A DNA stretch of 64,000 bases from positions 1-64,000 of the forward strand of contig CAVTWT010000007.1 of NCBI GenBank assembly GCA_963738425.1. The letters run 5' to 3'. The position numbers were made by a program, and so were the translations under genes. The stretch is from CADEEN01 sp963738425 (lineage in GTDB: Bacteria > Pseudomonadota > Gammaproteobacteria > Burkholderiales > Burkholderiaceae_C). Of the stretch, positions 1 to 8,898 are shown one piece after another; position 1 is the first letter of the stretch; every line of letters begins with the position of its first letter. Below the pieces are notes generated by a model. That model saw nothing but the letters and a program-made list of their open reading frames with translations, had not been told where the DNA came from and ran no database searches.

Positions 1-722
<722 letters not shown>

Positions 723-761
723 GGGCGGCTCCTTGGAGGTCGGGCGGTTGACTTGACTGTA

Positions 762-775
762 CTTGACTAGACAAG
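762..775. promoter_or_regulatory. HutC-type operator, copy 1
   Basis: The 14-base near-palindrome CTTGACTAGACAAG differs by one base from the perfect palindrome CTTGTCTAGACAAG. It lies 40 bp upstream of the hutU start, on the hutU side of the divergent promoter region. Palindromes of this type are the known targets of GntR-family HutC repressors. The assignment rests on sequence and context only. Confidence 0.7.
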
Positions 776-813
776 TGATCGCAAGTTCAGTCAGATCGGG
801 GTTTTCCCGGCAT

Positions 814-827
814 CTTGTCTAGACAGG
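814..827. promoter_or_regulatory. HutC-type operator, copy 2
   Basis: CTTGTCTAGACAGG matches the same palindrome as the copy at 762 with one mismatch in the right arm. It covers the predicted -35 box of hutC, so a bound repressor would block hutC transcription directly (autoregulation). The two copies are 52 bp apart centre to centre, close to five helical turns, which would put both dimers on one face of the DNA. Confidence 0.72.
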
Positions 828-843
828 CTTAAGCGACTATGCT
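815..843 (+). promoter_or_regulatory. hutC promoter, probably giving a leaderless mRNA
   Basis: TTGTCT (815-820) and TATGCT (838-843) are separated by 17 bases, a good sigma-70 pair. The expected transcription start falls at about 849-851, on or next to the ATG at 851. The earlier in-frame ATG at 839 lies inside the -10 box and cannot be the start if this promoter is used. No ribosome binding site precedes either ATG. Confidence 0.6.
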
Positions 844-850
844 TTACGCC

Positions 851-1582
851 ATGAACGCGCCAGACCTGCCCCGCACCAAGTTTGCCGCAGCACCCTACTC
901 GCGCGTCAAGCTCCATCTCAAGGACGGCCTGGCCAGCGGGCGCTGGAACCCGGGCGAACTGATGCCCTCCGAGGCCGAGCTGACGGCGCAGTTCGGCGTC
1001 AGCCGCATGACGGTCAACCGGGCGCTGCGCGAGCTGCAGTCCGAGGGCCTGGTCGAGCGTGTCCAGGGCGTCGGCACCTTCGCCGCGCAGCTTCACCCCG
1101 TGTCGTCCACGCTGACCATCCGCGACCTGCACGAGGAGATCGAGGCGCGCGGCCACCGCCACCATGTCGATGTGCAGTTCGTGCGCGAAGAGCGCGCCGG
1201 CGCGGCGCTGGCCGCCCAGCTCGGTCTGCCCGACGGTGCGCGCGTCTTCCATTCGATGATGGTGCACTTCGACAACGGCGTGGCGCTGCAATGCGAGGAC
1301 CGCTATGTCAACCCGGACCGCGCGCCCGACTATCTGGCCGTCGATTTCACCCGCACCACGCCAACGCAGCACCTGCTCGCCGTGGCGCCGCTGTGGGAAG
1401 CGCAGTTCACGATCGAAGCCGGCCCGCCGACACCGGTGGAGGCGCGGCTGCTCGGCATCGGCCCCGGTGAGCCGTGCCTGATCGTCGTGCGGCGCACGAT
1501 GAGCCGCGGCTCGACGGTGACGCTGGTGCGCCTGGCGCATCCCGGCTCGCGCTACCGCGTCGAAGGCCGATTCTCCCCATGA
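851..1582 (+). CDS. hutC: GntR/HutC-family repressor of histidine utilisation
   Basis: Transcriptional repressor of the hut genes. The N-terminal winged helix-turn-helix of the GntR family covers about residues 10-75 and contains LMPSEAELTAQFGVSRMTVN, with the wing ending in VQGVGTF. The rest is a UTRA ligand-binding domain, which in HutC proteins binds urocanate. The length of 243 residues is normal for the family. I chose the ATG at 851 because the earlier in-frame ATG at 839 sits in the -10 box. It is the first gene of the rightward hut operon and overlaps hutD by four bases (ATGA). Both neighbouring palindromes are plausible binding sites, implying autoregulation. Confidence 0.93.
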   Translation: MNAPDLPRTKFAAAPYSRVKLHLKDGLASGRWNPGELMPSEAELTAQFGVSRMTVNRALRELQSEGLVERVQGVGTFAAQLHPVSSTLTIRDLHEEIEARGHRHHVDVQFVREERAGAALAAQLGLPDGARVFHSMMVHFDNGVALQCEDRYVNPDRAPDYLAVDFTRTTPTQHLLAVAPLWEAQFTIEAGPPTPVEARLLGIGPGEPCLIVVRRTMSRGSTVTLVRLAHPGSRYRVEGRFSP

Positions 1583-2049
1583 ATACCGTGCGGCTCGACC
1601 AATGCGCGTTCGTTGCGTGGCGCAATGGCGGCGGGCGCACGCGCGAGCTGCTGGCCTGGCCGTCGGCCGCCGACTGGCAGGTGCGCGTCAGCGTCGCCGA
1701 GATCGAGGCCGACGGGCCCTTCTCCGCCTTTGCCGGCATCGACCGCTGCTTCGCAGTGCTCGAGGGCGCGGGGGTGGTGCTGTCGCTGCCCGCTGGCGAG
1801 CGGCGACTCACGGCGGGCGACGATGCCGCGGCGTTCCCCGGCGAAGCGGCGCCGATGTGCCGCTTGATCGACGGCCCCACGCGCGACCTGAACCTGATGG
1901 TCCGCCGCGGCGCGGGCACAGCGTCGATGCAGCGCAAGCCAGCCTCTGGCGCGCGCTGGCACGGCGTGTTTGCCGACGGCATACTGCACTGGAGCGACAA
2001 CCCGCTCGAAGCCCTGCCCTCGGTCACCGGATGGTATTTGTCGGTATGA
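1579..2049 (+). CDS. hutD: HutD family protein
   Basis: HutD is a small cupin-fold protein that occurs in many hut operons. Its exact role is unsettled; it has been proposed to set an upper limit on hut activity in Pseudomonas. The 156-residue product starts MNTVRLDQCAFVAWRNGGGR, and the W(K/R)NGGG(R/T)TRE motif near residues 14-23 is the family hallmark. The ATG overlaps the hutC stop, and the gene's own stop overlaps the hutI start, so these genes are translationally coupled. Confidence 0.88.
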   Translation: MNTVRLDQCAFVAWRNGGGRTRELLAWPSAADWQVRVSVAEIEADGPFSAFAGIDRCFAVLEGAGVVLSLPAGERRLTAGDDAAAFPGEAAPMCRLIDGPTRDLNLMVRRGAGTASMQRKPASGARWHGVFADGILHWSDNPLEALPSVTGWYLSV

Positions 2050-3251
2050 CGACCACGCTCTGGCGCCACGCCCGCATCGCGACGATGCACGGTCCCCAAC
2101 CCTGGGGCTGGATCGAGCGCGGCGCATTGCTGGCCGAAGGTGAGCGCATCGCCTGGGTCGGACCCGAAGGCCAGCTGCCGCGGGGCATCACGCCGCAGCA
2201 GGAGTTCGACCTGCAAGGCGCGCTGCTGACACCGGGCCTGATCGACGCCCACACGCACCTCGTCTATGGCGGCGACCGTGCTGCCGAGTTCGAACTGCGG
2301 CTGCAAGGCGCCAGCTACGAAACCATCGCGCAGCGCGGCGGCGGCATCGCCTCGACCGTGGCGGCCACGCGCGCGGCCAGCGATGACGTGCTGTTCGCTG
2401 GCGCAGCAGCACGCGCGCGAACGCTGATGGCCGAAGGCGTGACCACCCTCGAGATCAAGTCCGGCTACGGCTTGTCGCAACAGCACGAGGCGCGCTGCCT
2501 GGCCGTGGCGCGCCGTCTCGGCCACGAGCTGCCGCTGGCGGTGCGCACGACCTCGCTGGCCGCGCACGCCTTGCCCAAGGAATACGCCGGCCGCGCCGAC
2601 GATTACATCGACGCCGCCCGCGGCTGGCTGGCCGAGCAGCACGCGCGCGGCCTGGTCGATGCCGTCGATGCCTTCTGCGACACGATCGGCTTCACACCGG
2701 CGCAGACGCGGCGCATCTTCGACGCCGCGCGCGCCCTGGGCCTGCCGGTCAAGCTGCACGCCGAACAGCTCTCCAACCAGCACGGCGCAGCGCTTGCCGC
2801 GGAATACGGCGCCCTGAGTTGCGACCACCTGGAGCATCTGGATGCAGCAGGCATTGCGGCGATGAAGCGCAGCGGCACGGTGGCGCTTCTGCTGCCCGGC
2901 GCGTTCTACTTTCTGCGCGAGACCAAGCTGCCGCCGATGGAGGCGCTTCGCGCCGCCGGCGTGCCGATGGCCATCGCCACCGATCACAATCCCGGCTCGT
3001 CGCCGACCTTGTCTTTGCTGTTGATGATCAACATGGCCTGCACCCTGTTCCGCCTGACGCCAGAGGAAGCCTTTGCCGGCGTCACGGTGAACGCGGCACG
3101 TGCGCTCGGCTTGAACGATCGCGGCCATCTCGCACCAGACCAGCGGGCCGACCTCGCGATATGGGACGCCGAACATCCGCGCGAACTGGCGTACCGCTTC
3201 GGCGTCAACCCGTTGCGTGAGAGGGTGTTTGCAGGCGGAGCGAGCGGATGA
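2046..3251 (+). CDS. hutI: imidazolonepropionase
   Basis: Hydrolyses 4-imidazolone-5-propionate to N-formimidoyl-L-glutamate, the third step of histidine degradation. The 401-residue length is typical. It is an amidohydrolase-fold metalloenzyme: the metal ligands H69 and H71 lie in GLIDAHTHLVYGG, H238 in VKLHAEQLSNQHG and D313 in ATDHNPGSSP. The ATG at 2046 overlaps the hutD stop by four bases. A long hairpin repeat separates it from hutG, the only sizeable gap in the operon. Confidence 0.96.
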   Translation: MTTTLWRHARIATMHGPQPWGWIERGALLAEGERIAWVGPEGQLPRGITPQQEFDLQGALLTPGLIDAHTHLVYGGDRAAEFELRLQGASYETIAQRGGGIASTVAATRAASDDVLFAGAAARARTLMAEGVTTLEIKSGYGLSQQHEARCLAVARRLGHELPLAVRTTSLAAHALPKEYAGRADDYIDAARGWLAEQHARGLVDAVDAFCDTIGFTPAQTRRIFDAARALGLPVKLHAEQLSNQHGAALAAEYGALSCDHLEHLDAAGIAAMKRSGTVALLLPGAFYFLRETKLPPMEALRAAGVPMAIATDHNPGSSPTLSLLLMINMACTLFRLTPEEAFAGVTVNAARALGLNDRGHLAPDQRADLAIWDAEHPRELAYRFGVNPLRERVFAGGASG

Positions 3252-3256
3252 AATCT

Positions 3257-3357
3257 CCTTCACCGCAGAGGCGCAGAGGACGCAGAGGGAACGCAGAGCA
3301 CTTCAATCAGGTTTTCCTCTGCGAACCTCTGCGTCCTCCGTGCCTCTGCGGTGAAGG
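3257..3357. repeat. long imperfect hairpin built of GCAGAG units between hutI and hutG
   Basis: The left arm starts CCTTCACCGCAGAGGCGCAG at 3257 and the right arm ends with its near-complement at 3357. The arms are about 40 bases each with a few mismatches and a short central loop. Both arms consist of repeated (C)GCAGAGG-like units. I recall similar CACCGCAGAGGCGCAGAGG elements scattered between genes in many GC-rich proteobacteria, so this is probably a dispersed repeat that landed inside the operon. It could also lower or stabilise downstream mRNA. There is no T-run, so it is not a classical terminator. Confidence 0.8.
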
Positions 3358-3372
3358 AAACAGGTCTTCACG

Positions 3373-4161
3373 ATGAGCTTCACGCTGCACAAAGGCACGA
3401 CGCCGCTGATCATCAGCATGCCGCATGTCGGCACGCTGATTCCCGAACCGCTGCAGAAGGACTACCAACCACGCGCCCTGCTGGTCGAAGACACCGACTG
3501 GTATCTCGATCGCCTCTATGCCTTTGCCGCCGATCTCGGCGCCAGCCTGCTCGTGCCGCGCGAAAGCCGCTATGTGATCGATCTGAACCGGCCGAGCGAC
3601 AACTCGCCGATGTACACCGGCAGCAACAACACCGAGCTGGTGCCGACGCGCTTCTTCACCGGCGAGCCGCTGTACCTCGAAGGCCACGAGCCCGACGGCG
3701 TGGAGGTGATGCGGCGCATCGACGAGGTCTGGCAGCCGTACCACGACGCCCTGGCCGGCGAAGTTCAGCGCATCAAGGCCGCCCATGGTCACGCCGTGCT
3801 GTTCGATGCGCACAGCATCAAGAGCGAGCTGCCGTGGCTGTTCGACGGCACGCTGCCGCACCTGAACCTCGGCACCGTCGACGGCCACGCCTGCGCACCC
3901 ACCCTGCGCCATGCGCTGATCGCTGCCATGGCCACGCAACAGCGCTTCACGCATGTCACCGACGGCCGCTTCAAGGGTGGCCACATCACGCGCCACTACG
4001 GACAGCCCTCGCAAGGCGTGCATGCCGTGCAACTCGAGATGTGCTGGCGCACCTACATGGACGAAGGCCCACCGTCGGCGTGGAGCGATGCCCGCGCCAC
4101 CGAGGCGACGCCGCTGTTGAAAAAGCTGGTGCGCACGATGATCGATTGGCGCGCAGCATGA
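3373..4161 (+). CDS. hutG: N-formylglutamate deformylase (amidohydrolase)
   Basis: Hydrolyses N-formyl-L-glutamate to glutamate and formate, the last step of the five-step histidine route. The 262-residue protein belongs to the N-formylglutamate amidohydrolase family. Visible family stretches are LIISMPHVGTLIP near the N terminus, SRYVIDLNRP around 76, LFDAHSIKSELPWLFDG around 138 and QLEMCWRTYMDE near the C terminus. The His and Asp/Glu residues in these blocks are the likely zinc ligands. Its stop overlaps the hutF start. The ribosome binding site is weak (CAGG eight bases upstream), and the repeat ends only 15 bp before the ATG. Confidence 0.94.
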   Translation: MSFTLHKGTTPLIISMPHVGTLIPEPLQKDYQPRALLVEDTDWYLDRLYAFAADLGASLLVPRESRYVIDLNRPSDNSPMYTGSNNTELVPTRFFTGEPLYLEGHEPDGVEVMRRIDEVWQPYHDALAGEVQRIKAAHGHAVLFDAHSIKSELPWLFDGTLPHLNLGTVDGHACAPTLRHALIAAMATQQRFTHVTDGRFKGGHITRHYGQPSQGVHAVQLEMCWRTYMDEGPPSAWSDARATEATPLLKKLVRTMIDWRAA

Positions 4162-5516
4162 GCGCGCTGTTGTGGGCACCGCGTGCGTGGGTGCGCGGCC
4201 GTTGGGCTGAAGCGGTGCTGCTCGAAGCCGATCGCAACGGCCGCTGGGCGCGGGTACAGACCGGGATCGCGACCCCGCCCGAAGCCACCGTGCTGGCCGG
4301 TGCCGCCCTGCCCGGCCTGGTCAACGCACACAGCCACGCTTTTCAGCGCGCCTTCGCCGGCCTGGCCGAACGGCGCGACTCGGCGCTCGACGACTTCTGG
4401 TCGTGGCGCGACCGCATGTACGGCGTGGCGCTGCGCATCGAGCCCGACACCTTGCGCGACATCGCCACGCAGCTCTATGTCGAGTTGCTGCGCGGTGGCT
4501 ACACGCAGGTCTGCGAGTTCCACTATCTGCAGCACGATCGTGATGGCACACCGTACGCCGACCCGGGCACGCTGGCCTGGGCGCTGGCCGATGCCGCCGG
4601 CGCCGCGGGCATCGGCCTGACGCTGCTGCCGGTGCTCTACGAGCGAGCGGGCTTCACGCAGCCCGGATTGCGCGACGACCAGCGCCGCTTCGCCACCGAC
4701 GCCGATGCCGTGCTCGCCCTGCAGCGCGCAGCGCAGGGCTTCGGCGTGCCTTGCGGCGTGGCCATCCACTCGCTGCGCGCAGCGCGGCCCGAGTCGATCG
4801 CGCGCGTGGCCGAGGGTGCCGGAGCCGGGCCGATCCACATCCACATCGCTGAGCAAACCGCCGAAGTCGACGATTGCATCGCCGCGACCGGCGCGCGGCC
4901 GATCGAGTGGCTGGCCAAACACGTGCCGCTCGACTCGCGCTGGCAACTCGTGCACGCCACGCACGCCACAGCCGAAGAGATCGAAGCCGTGGCAGCGAGC
5001 GGCGCCGGCGTCGTGATCTGCCCGACCACCGAAGCCAACCTCGGCGATGGCCTGCCCGATCTGCCGCGCTGGCTGGCTTCGACGACACCGTTGTCGCTCG
5101 GCTCGGACAGCCATGTCGGCCGCGACGCGCTCGAAGAGCTGCGTCTGCTCGAGTTCGGCCAGCGCCTGCAGCGGCGCCAGCGCAACGTCGCCGCTGATCC
5201 TGGGCGTGAACCCGCCACGGCGGCACGCCTGTTCGAGCGCGTGTTGGGCGGCGGCGGCGCAGCGGCGGGTCACGCCGAATGGGGATTCGTCGAAGGCGCG
5301 CGCGCCGATCTGCTCGTCGCCGACCCGTCGTGCGACGCCACGCGCGGCATCCCGGCGGAGTCGTTGCTCGATGCCCTCGTCTTCGCCAGCGCCACGCGGC
5401 CATGGCGCGACGTCATGGTGGCCGGACGCTGGGCGCTGCGTGAACACCAGCATGCCGATGGCGCAGCGATCGCATCGCGTTTCGAGCAGGCGATGCACAA
5501 GCTCTGGCGCCCATGA
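4158..5516 (+). CDS. hutF: formimidoylglutamate deiminase
   Basis: Converts N-formimidoyl-L-glutamate to N-formyl-L-glutamate plus ammonia, feeding HutG. It is a 452-residue amidohydrolase with metal ligands H58 and H60 in LVNAHSHAFQRAFAG, a later His in IHIHIAEQ and an Asp in LGSDSHVGRDALEELR. The HAFQRA signature separates HutF from other amidohydrolases. The ATG overlaps the hutG stop by four bases and the gene's own stop overlaps the next gene by four bases, so it lies in the middle of a coupled operon. Confidence 0.95.
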   Translation: MSALLWAPRAWVRGRWAEAVLLEADRNGRWARVQTGIATPPEATVLAGAALPGLVNAHSHAFQRAFAGLAERRDSALDDFWSWRDRMYGVALRIEPDTLRDIATQLYVELLRGGYTQVCEFHYLQHDRDGTPYADPGTLAWALADAAGAAGIGLTLLPVLYERAGFTQPGLRDDQRRFATDADAVLALQRAAQGFGVPCGVAIHSLRAARPESIARVAEGAGAGPIHIHIAEQTAEVDDCIAATGARPIEWLAKHVPLDSRWQLVHATHATAEEIEAVAASGAGVVICPTTEANLGDGLPDLPRWLASTTPLSLGSDSHVGRDALEELRLLEFGQRLQRRQRNVAADPGREPATAARLFERVLGGGGAAAGHAEWGFVEGARADLLVADPSCDATRGIPAESLLDALVFASATRPWRDVMVAGRWALREHQHADGAAIASRFEQAMHKLWRP

Positions 5517-6610
5517 CGGCGTTGGCCGGCATCCGCGTCGTCGAGTTCGCTGGCCTCGGACCGGCGCCGTTCGCCGGCATGATGCTTGCCGACATGGGCG
5601 CCGACGTGATCGTCATCGATCGCACCGACAACGTGTCGAAGGAGCGAGCCGACGAACACCGCGGCAAGCGTTCGATCCAGCTCGACTTGAAGCAGGAGCG
5701 CGGACGTGACGTCGCCTGGGCCTTGATCGAACGCGCCGATGTGTTGATCGAAGGCTTTCGCCCCGGCGTCATGGAACGCCTGGGTTTCGGCCCCGACGCG
5801 GTGGCGGCGCGTTGCCCGAAGCTCGTATATGGCCGGGTCACCGGATGGGGGCAGCACGGTCCGCTGGCGCAGGCCGCGGGCCATGACATCAACTACGTCT
5901 CGCTGACCGGTGCAATGTCGATCGCCGGCCGGCCGCGTGAAGCGCCGATGATTCCGGCAACGCTGATCGGCGACATGGGCGGCGGTGCGATGTTCCTGGC
6001 CTTCGGCATCGTCTGCGCGCTGTTCGAAGCCCAACGAAAGGACGGCAGCGGCCGCGGGCAGACCATCGATGCGGCGATGGTCGACGGTGTGGCCGCGCTG
6101 TCGTCGCTGGTCCACCAGCGCCGCGGCGCCGGCACGTGGAGCGACGAGGCCGCACACAACTTCTTCCTCGGCACGTCGCCGTTCTACGACGTCTTCGAAT
6201 GCGCCGACGGCCATGTCAGCCTCGGCGCGATCGAGCCGAAGTTCTATGCCGAAATGCTGCAGCGGCTCGGCCTGTCTGATGTGGATGCGTCACGCCAGTA
6301 CGTGTTCGACGACTGGCCCGCGCTGCGCCAGCGTATCGCGGCGCTGCTGAAAACGCAGTCGCGCGCGCATTGGTGCGAACGGCTGGAGGGCAGCGACGCC
6401 TGCTTTGCGCCGGTGCTCACGCTCGACGAAGCGCCGCAGCATCCGCACCTGGCGGCGCGCAAGACTTTTGTCGAAGTCGCCGGCCGCACGCTGCCGGCGT
6501 CGGCGCCGCGTTTGTCGAGGAGCGGCGCACGCACGTTGGTGCCCGGCCCGCGGCCCGGCGAGCACACGGACGAGGTGCTGCGCGAACTCGGCTTCAGCGG
6601 CCCTTGCTGA
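5513..6610 (+). CDS. alpha-methylacyl-CoA racemase (family III CoA-transferase fold)
   Basis: A 365-residue CaiB/BaiF-fold protein. The pattern AGHDINYVSLTGAMS, with H124, followed by IGDMGGGAM, with D154, matches the His/Asp catalytic pair of alpha-methylacyl-CoA racemases and argues against a formyl-CoA-transferase role. Such enzymes invert the alpha-methyl centre of branched acyl-CoAs so that beta-oxidation can proceed. Its start overlaps the hutF stop (ATGA), so it is co-transcribed with hut genes although no histidine-related role is known. Its 3' end overlaps the convergent SulP gene by 17 bases. Confidence 0.87.
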   Translation: MTALAGIRVVEFAGLGPAPFAGMMLADMGADVIVIDRTDNVSKERADEHRGKRSIQLDLKQERGRDVAWALIERADVLIEGFRPGVMERLGFGPDAVAARCPKLVYGRVTGWGQHGPLAQAAGHDINYVSLTGAMSIAGRPREAPMIPATLIGDMGGGAMFLAFGIVCALFEAQRKDGSGRGQTIDAAMVDGVAALSSLVHQRRGAGTWSDEAAHNFFLGTSPFYDVFECADGHVSLGAIEPKFYAEMLQRLGLSDVDASRQYVFDDWPALRQRIAALLKTQSRAHWCERLEGSDACFAPVLTLDEAPQHPHLAARKTFVEVAGRTLPASAPRLSRSGARTLVPGPRPGEHTDEVLRELGFSGPC

Positions 6611-7863
6611 ATCGCTGCGCGAGCAGCGATGTTGTCAGGCCGAGCAGGATCGCCCACTCGAGCGAAAGCGTCACCGTGGCGATCAGCGTCACCGCCAGGC
6701 CGGCGCGCTCGATCGGCTCATCGCGCCAGAGGCGCCGCATCTCGCGCGTGTCGAACAGCCCCCAGGCGACGACGAACAACAGCGCCGAGACGACGGCCAG
6801 CGGCAGCCACCGCGCCAGCGGGCTGACGAAGACCAGGATGATCACCAGGAACAGCGACGCGAACACCGCCGATAGCGGCGTGCGCGCGCCGGCCTCGGCA
6901 TTGACCCCCGATCGATTGAACGAACCGCTGGTCGGCATCGACGAGAAGAACGCGCCGACGATGTTGGCCAGGCCTTGGCCGATGAACTCCTGGTTGCCGT
7001 CGAGCCTGTCGCCACGGCGGCGCGCCATCGCCCGCGCGATCGCGCTGGCTTCGGTCAGCGCCAGCAAGGTCATGACCAGCGTTGCGCCGAACAGGCTGCG
7101 CACGGTGTCGACGCGCAGGTCGGGCCACGACAGCGGCGGCAACGCGCCGGGCAACGGCGGCACGGTGGCCAGCGGCAGGCCACTGCGGCATGGCCTGCGC
7201 GAGCAGCCAGGCGCCGATCGAACCGCCGACCACCGCCACCAGCATGGCCGGCACCCAGCGCGACAGCGGCTTGGCCACGATGGCCAGCGCCACCGTCAAC
7301 ACGCTGACGATCAACGCTGCGGGATTGATCTCCTGCCAGCGAGCCAGGACAGCCTGTACCGTGGACAGCACCGACTGACCCCGCGGCAAGTTGATGCCGA
7401 GCGCGGTGCCGAGCTGGCTGGCGACGATCAGCACCGCAGCGCCCGCCGTGAAACCGACCACCACCGAGTGCGGCACCTTGTCCACCAGCGCACCGACGCG
7501 CGCCAGCCCGAGCAGCAACTGCATCACGCCGACCAGCAGCGCCAGCGTCAGCACGAGCTTGACGTACTCGGGCGAACCCACGGCGGCCAGCGGCGCCACC
7601 AGCGCCATCGTCGTCAACGAGATCGCGTTGGCCGGGCCAGTCACCATCAAGCGGCTGGCGCCGAACAGCGCGGCGACGATGCACGGCAGCATCGCTGCAT
7701 ACAACCCATACTGCGGCGGCATACCAGCCAGCGTCGCAAAGGCAACGCCCTGCGGCAGCACCACCACCGCGCCGGTCAGTCCAGCGAGTGCATCGGCGCG
7801 CAGTGCACCGGGTTGGCGCCACTCATCGCGCCACCGCATCATGGGCATTACGGGCAGTTGCAT
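6594..7863 (-). pseudogene. SulP family anion transporter without STAS domain (frameshifted)
   Basis: An inner-membrane SulP (SLC26-like) transporter, usually for sulfate, bicarbonate or dicarboxylates. The first part, from MQLPVMPMMRW at 7863, contains the family signature LPQGVAFATLAGMPPQYGLY and the conserved TGPANAISL. The second part contains NREWIGQG-like DGNQEFIGQGLANIVGAFFS and GSFNRSGVN. The two parts are in different frames: removing one base near 7182 restores PQGLPLATVPPLPG across the joint. The repaired product would be about 422 residues and ends right after the membrane domain, lacking the C-terminal STAS domain of most SulP proteins. The shift could be an assembly error. Confidence 0.82.
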
Positions 7864-8113
7864 CGAACCTTGAGGTGCTCCACAGGCAAGCCGCAATGGT
7901 CGCTGGTAAACGGGCGGTAACTCGCGCCATGCCTGCCTCCAAATCCTAGGGTGATGCCCCGAGCGGGAACAGAAGTCTTTGGCGATATAGTCGCGCCCTT
8001 CGCGGTGTGCAGCACCGCCGTCGCTCACAAGGCGGCGAAGAAAAGCATTCCAAGAGCTACAAATTCGAGAGCAAGCGGCAGCACCCGCACCCTGGGTGTC
8101 TGGAGGTTCGGTT

Positions 8114-8805
8114 TTGGCGACGTACGACTACGCTGATCAACAGCGCAAACCCGGCAAGCACCTTGTCGGCATCGGCATCGTGGTCCTGATGCACCTCCTC
8201 CTCGGCTGGGCGCTGGTCAGCGGCCTGGCACGCAAGGTGGTCGAGGTCATCAAGAACCCGATCGAAACCAAGATCATCGAAGAGGTCCGGCCGCCGCCAC
8301 CGCCGCCGGAGAACCTGCCGCCGCCGCCACCCAAGCTGGCCCCGCCGCCGCCGAGTTTCGTGCCGCCGCCTGAAGTGGTGGTGGCGCCGCCGCCGACGCC
8401 GGCACCCGCGATCACCGTGCAGACGACGACGCCACCGCCGCCGACGCCGGTGACGATTGCACCGGCTCCCGCGCCTGCAGCGCCGCCGGCGCCCGCAGCG
8501 GCGCCCGTGGCCTCGAAGCCGGCAATCACCAACGTTTCGGCGCTGCAAGCCCGAATATCCGCCTGCGGCGCTGAAGGCCGACGCCACCGGCACGACCACC
8601 ATCCAGTTCACTGATTGATCCACCGGCAAAGTTGGTGAGCGCCGAGGTGGTCAAGCCGTCCGGGCGCCTCGCGCGAGCACCGCTTGATCGATCGTGCTGA
8701 CCGTCTCCTCGCTGAGCGGATGCACCTTCAGTCCAGGACGCGACGCGAGCGGTCAGGCCGGTAGGCGCCTCGACCGACGTCGAGTACGTCTGGAAGCTCG
8801 AGTGA
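8114..8805 (+). pseudogene. tonB: TonB energy transducer with a multiply frameshifted C-terminal domain
   Basis: TonB links the ExbB/ExbD motor to outer-membrane receptors. The likely start is TTG at 8114 with GGAG eight bases upstream. The N terminus has one membrane anchor (GIGIVVLMHLLLGWALVSGL), then a Pro-rich periplasmic spacer. The C-terminal domain is recognisable but spread over frames: CKPEYPPAALKADATGTTTI begins at 8544 one frame over, SAEVVKPSG follows in another, and TDVEYVWKLE ends at 8805. At least three or four single-base shifts within 260 bases are needed to join them. The intact exbB and exbD genes downstream suggest that the real gene works and that this stretch may be badly sequenced. 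Confidence 0.8.
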
Positions 8806-8898
8806 GCTGCTGGCCTGTCTCATCTTCGTCAGCCCACGTTTGATTCACGCTGTCGCGCGGCTGCATTTCGAATCGCGCATTCGTTTCCCGGAGGAACC

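Noticed and set aside
839..850. hutC start at the ATG at 839
   Set aside because: This ATG lies within the predicted -10 box TATGCT, so it would not be in the transcript.
3257..3357. Rho-independent terminator between hutI and hutG
   Set aside because: The hairpin is very long and has no T-run after it; it fits a dispersed repeat better.
4053..5498. Long minus-strand frame opposite hutF (481 codons)
   Set aside because: It is a shadow of hutF caused by GC-rich third positions. The plus-strand protein has clear HutF motifs and the minus frame has none.
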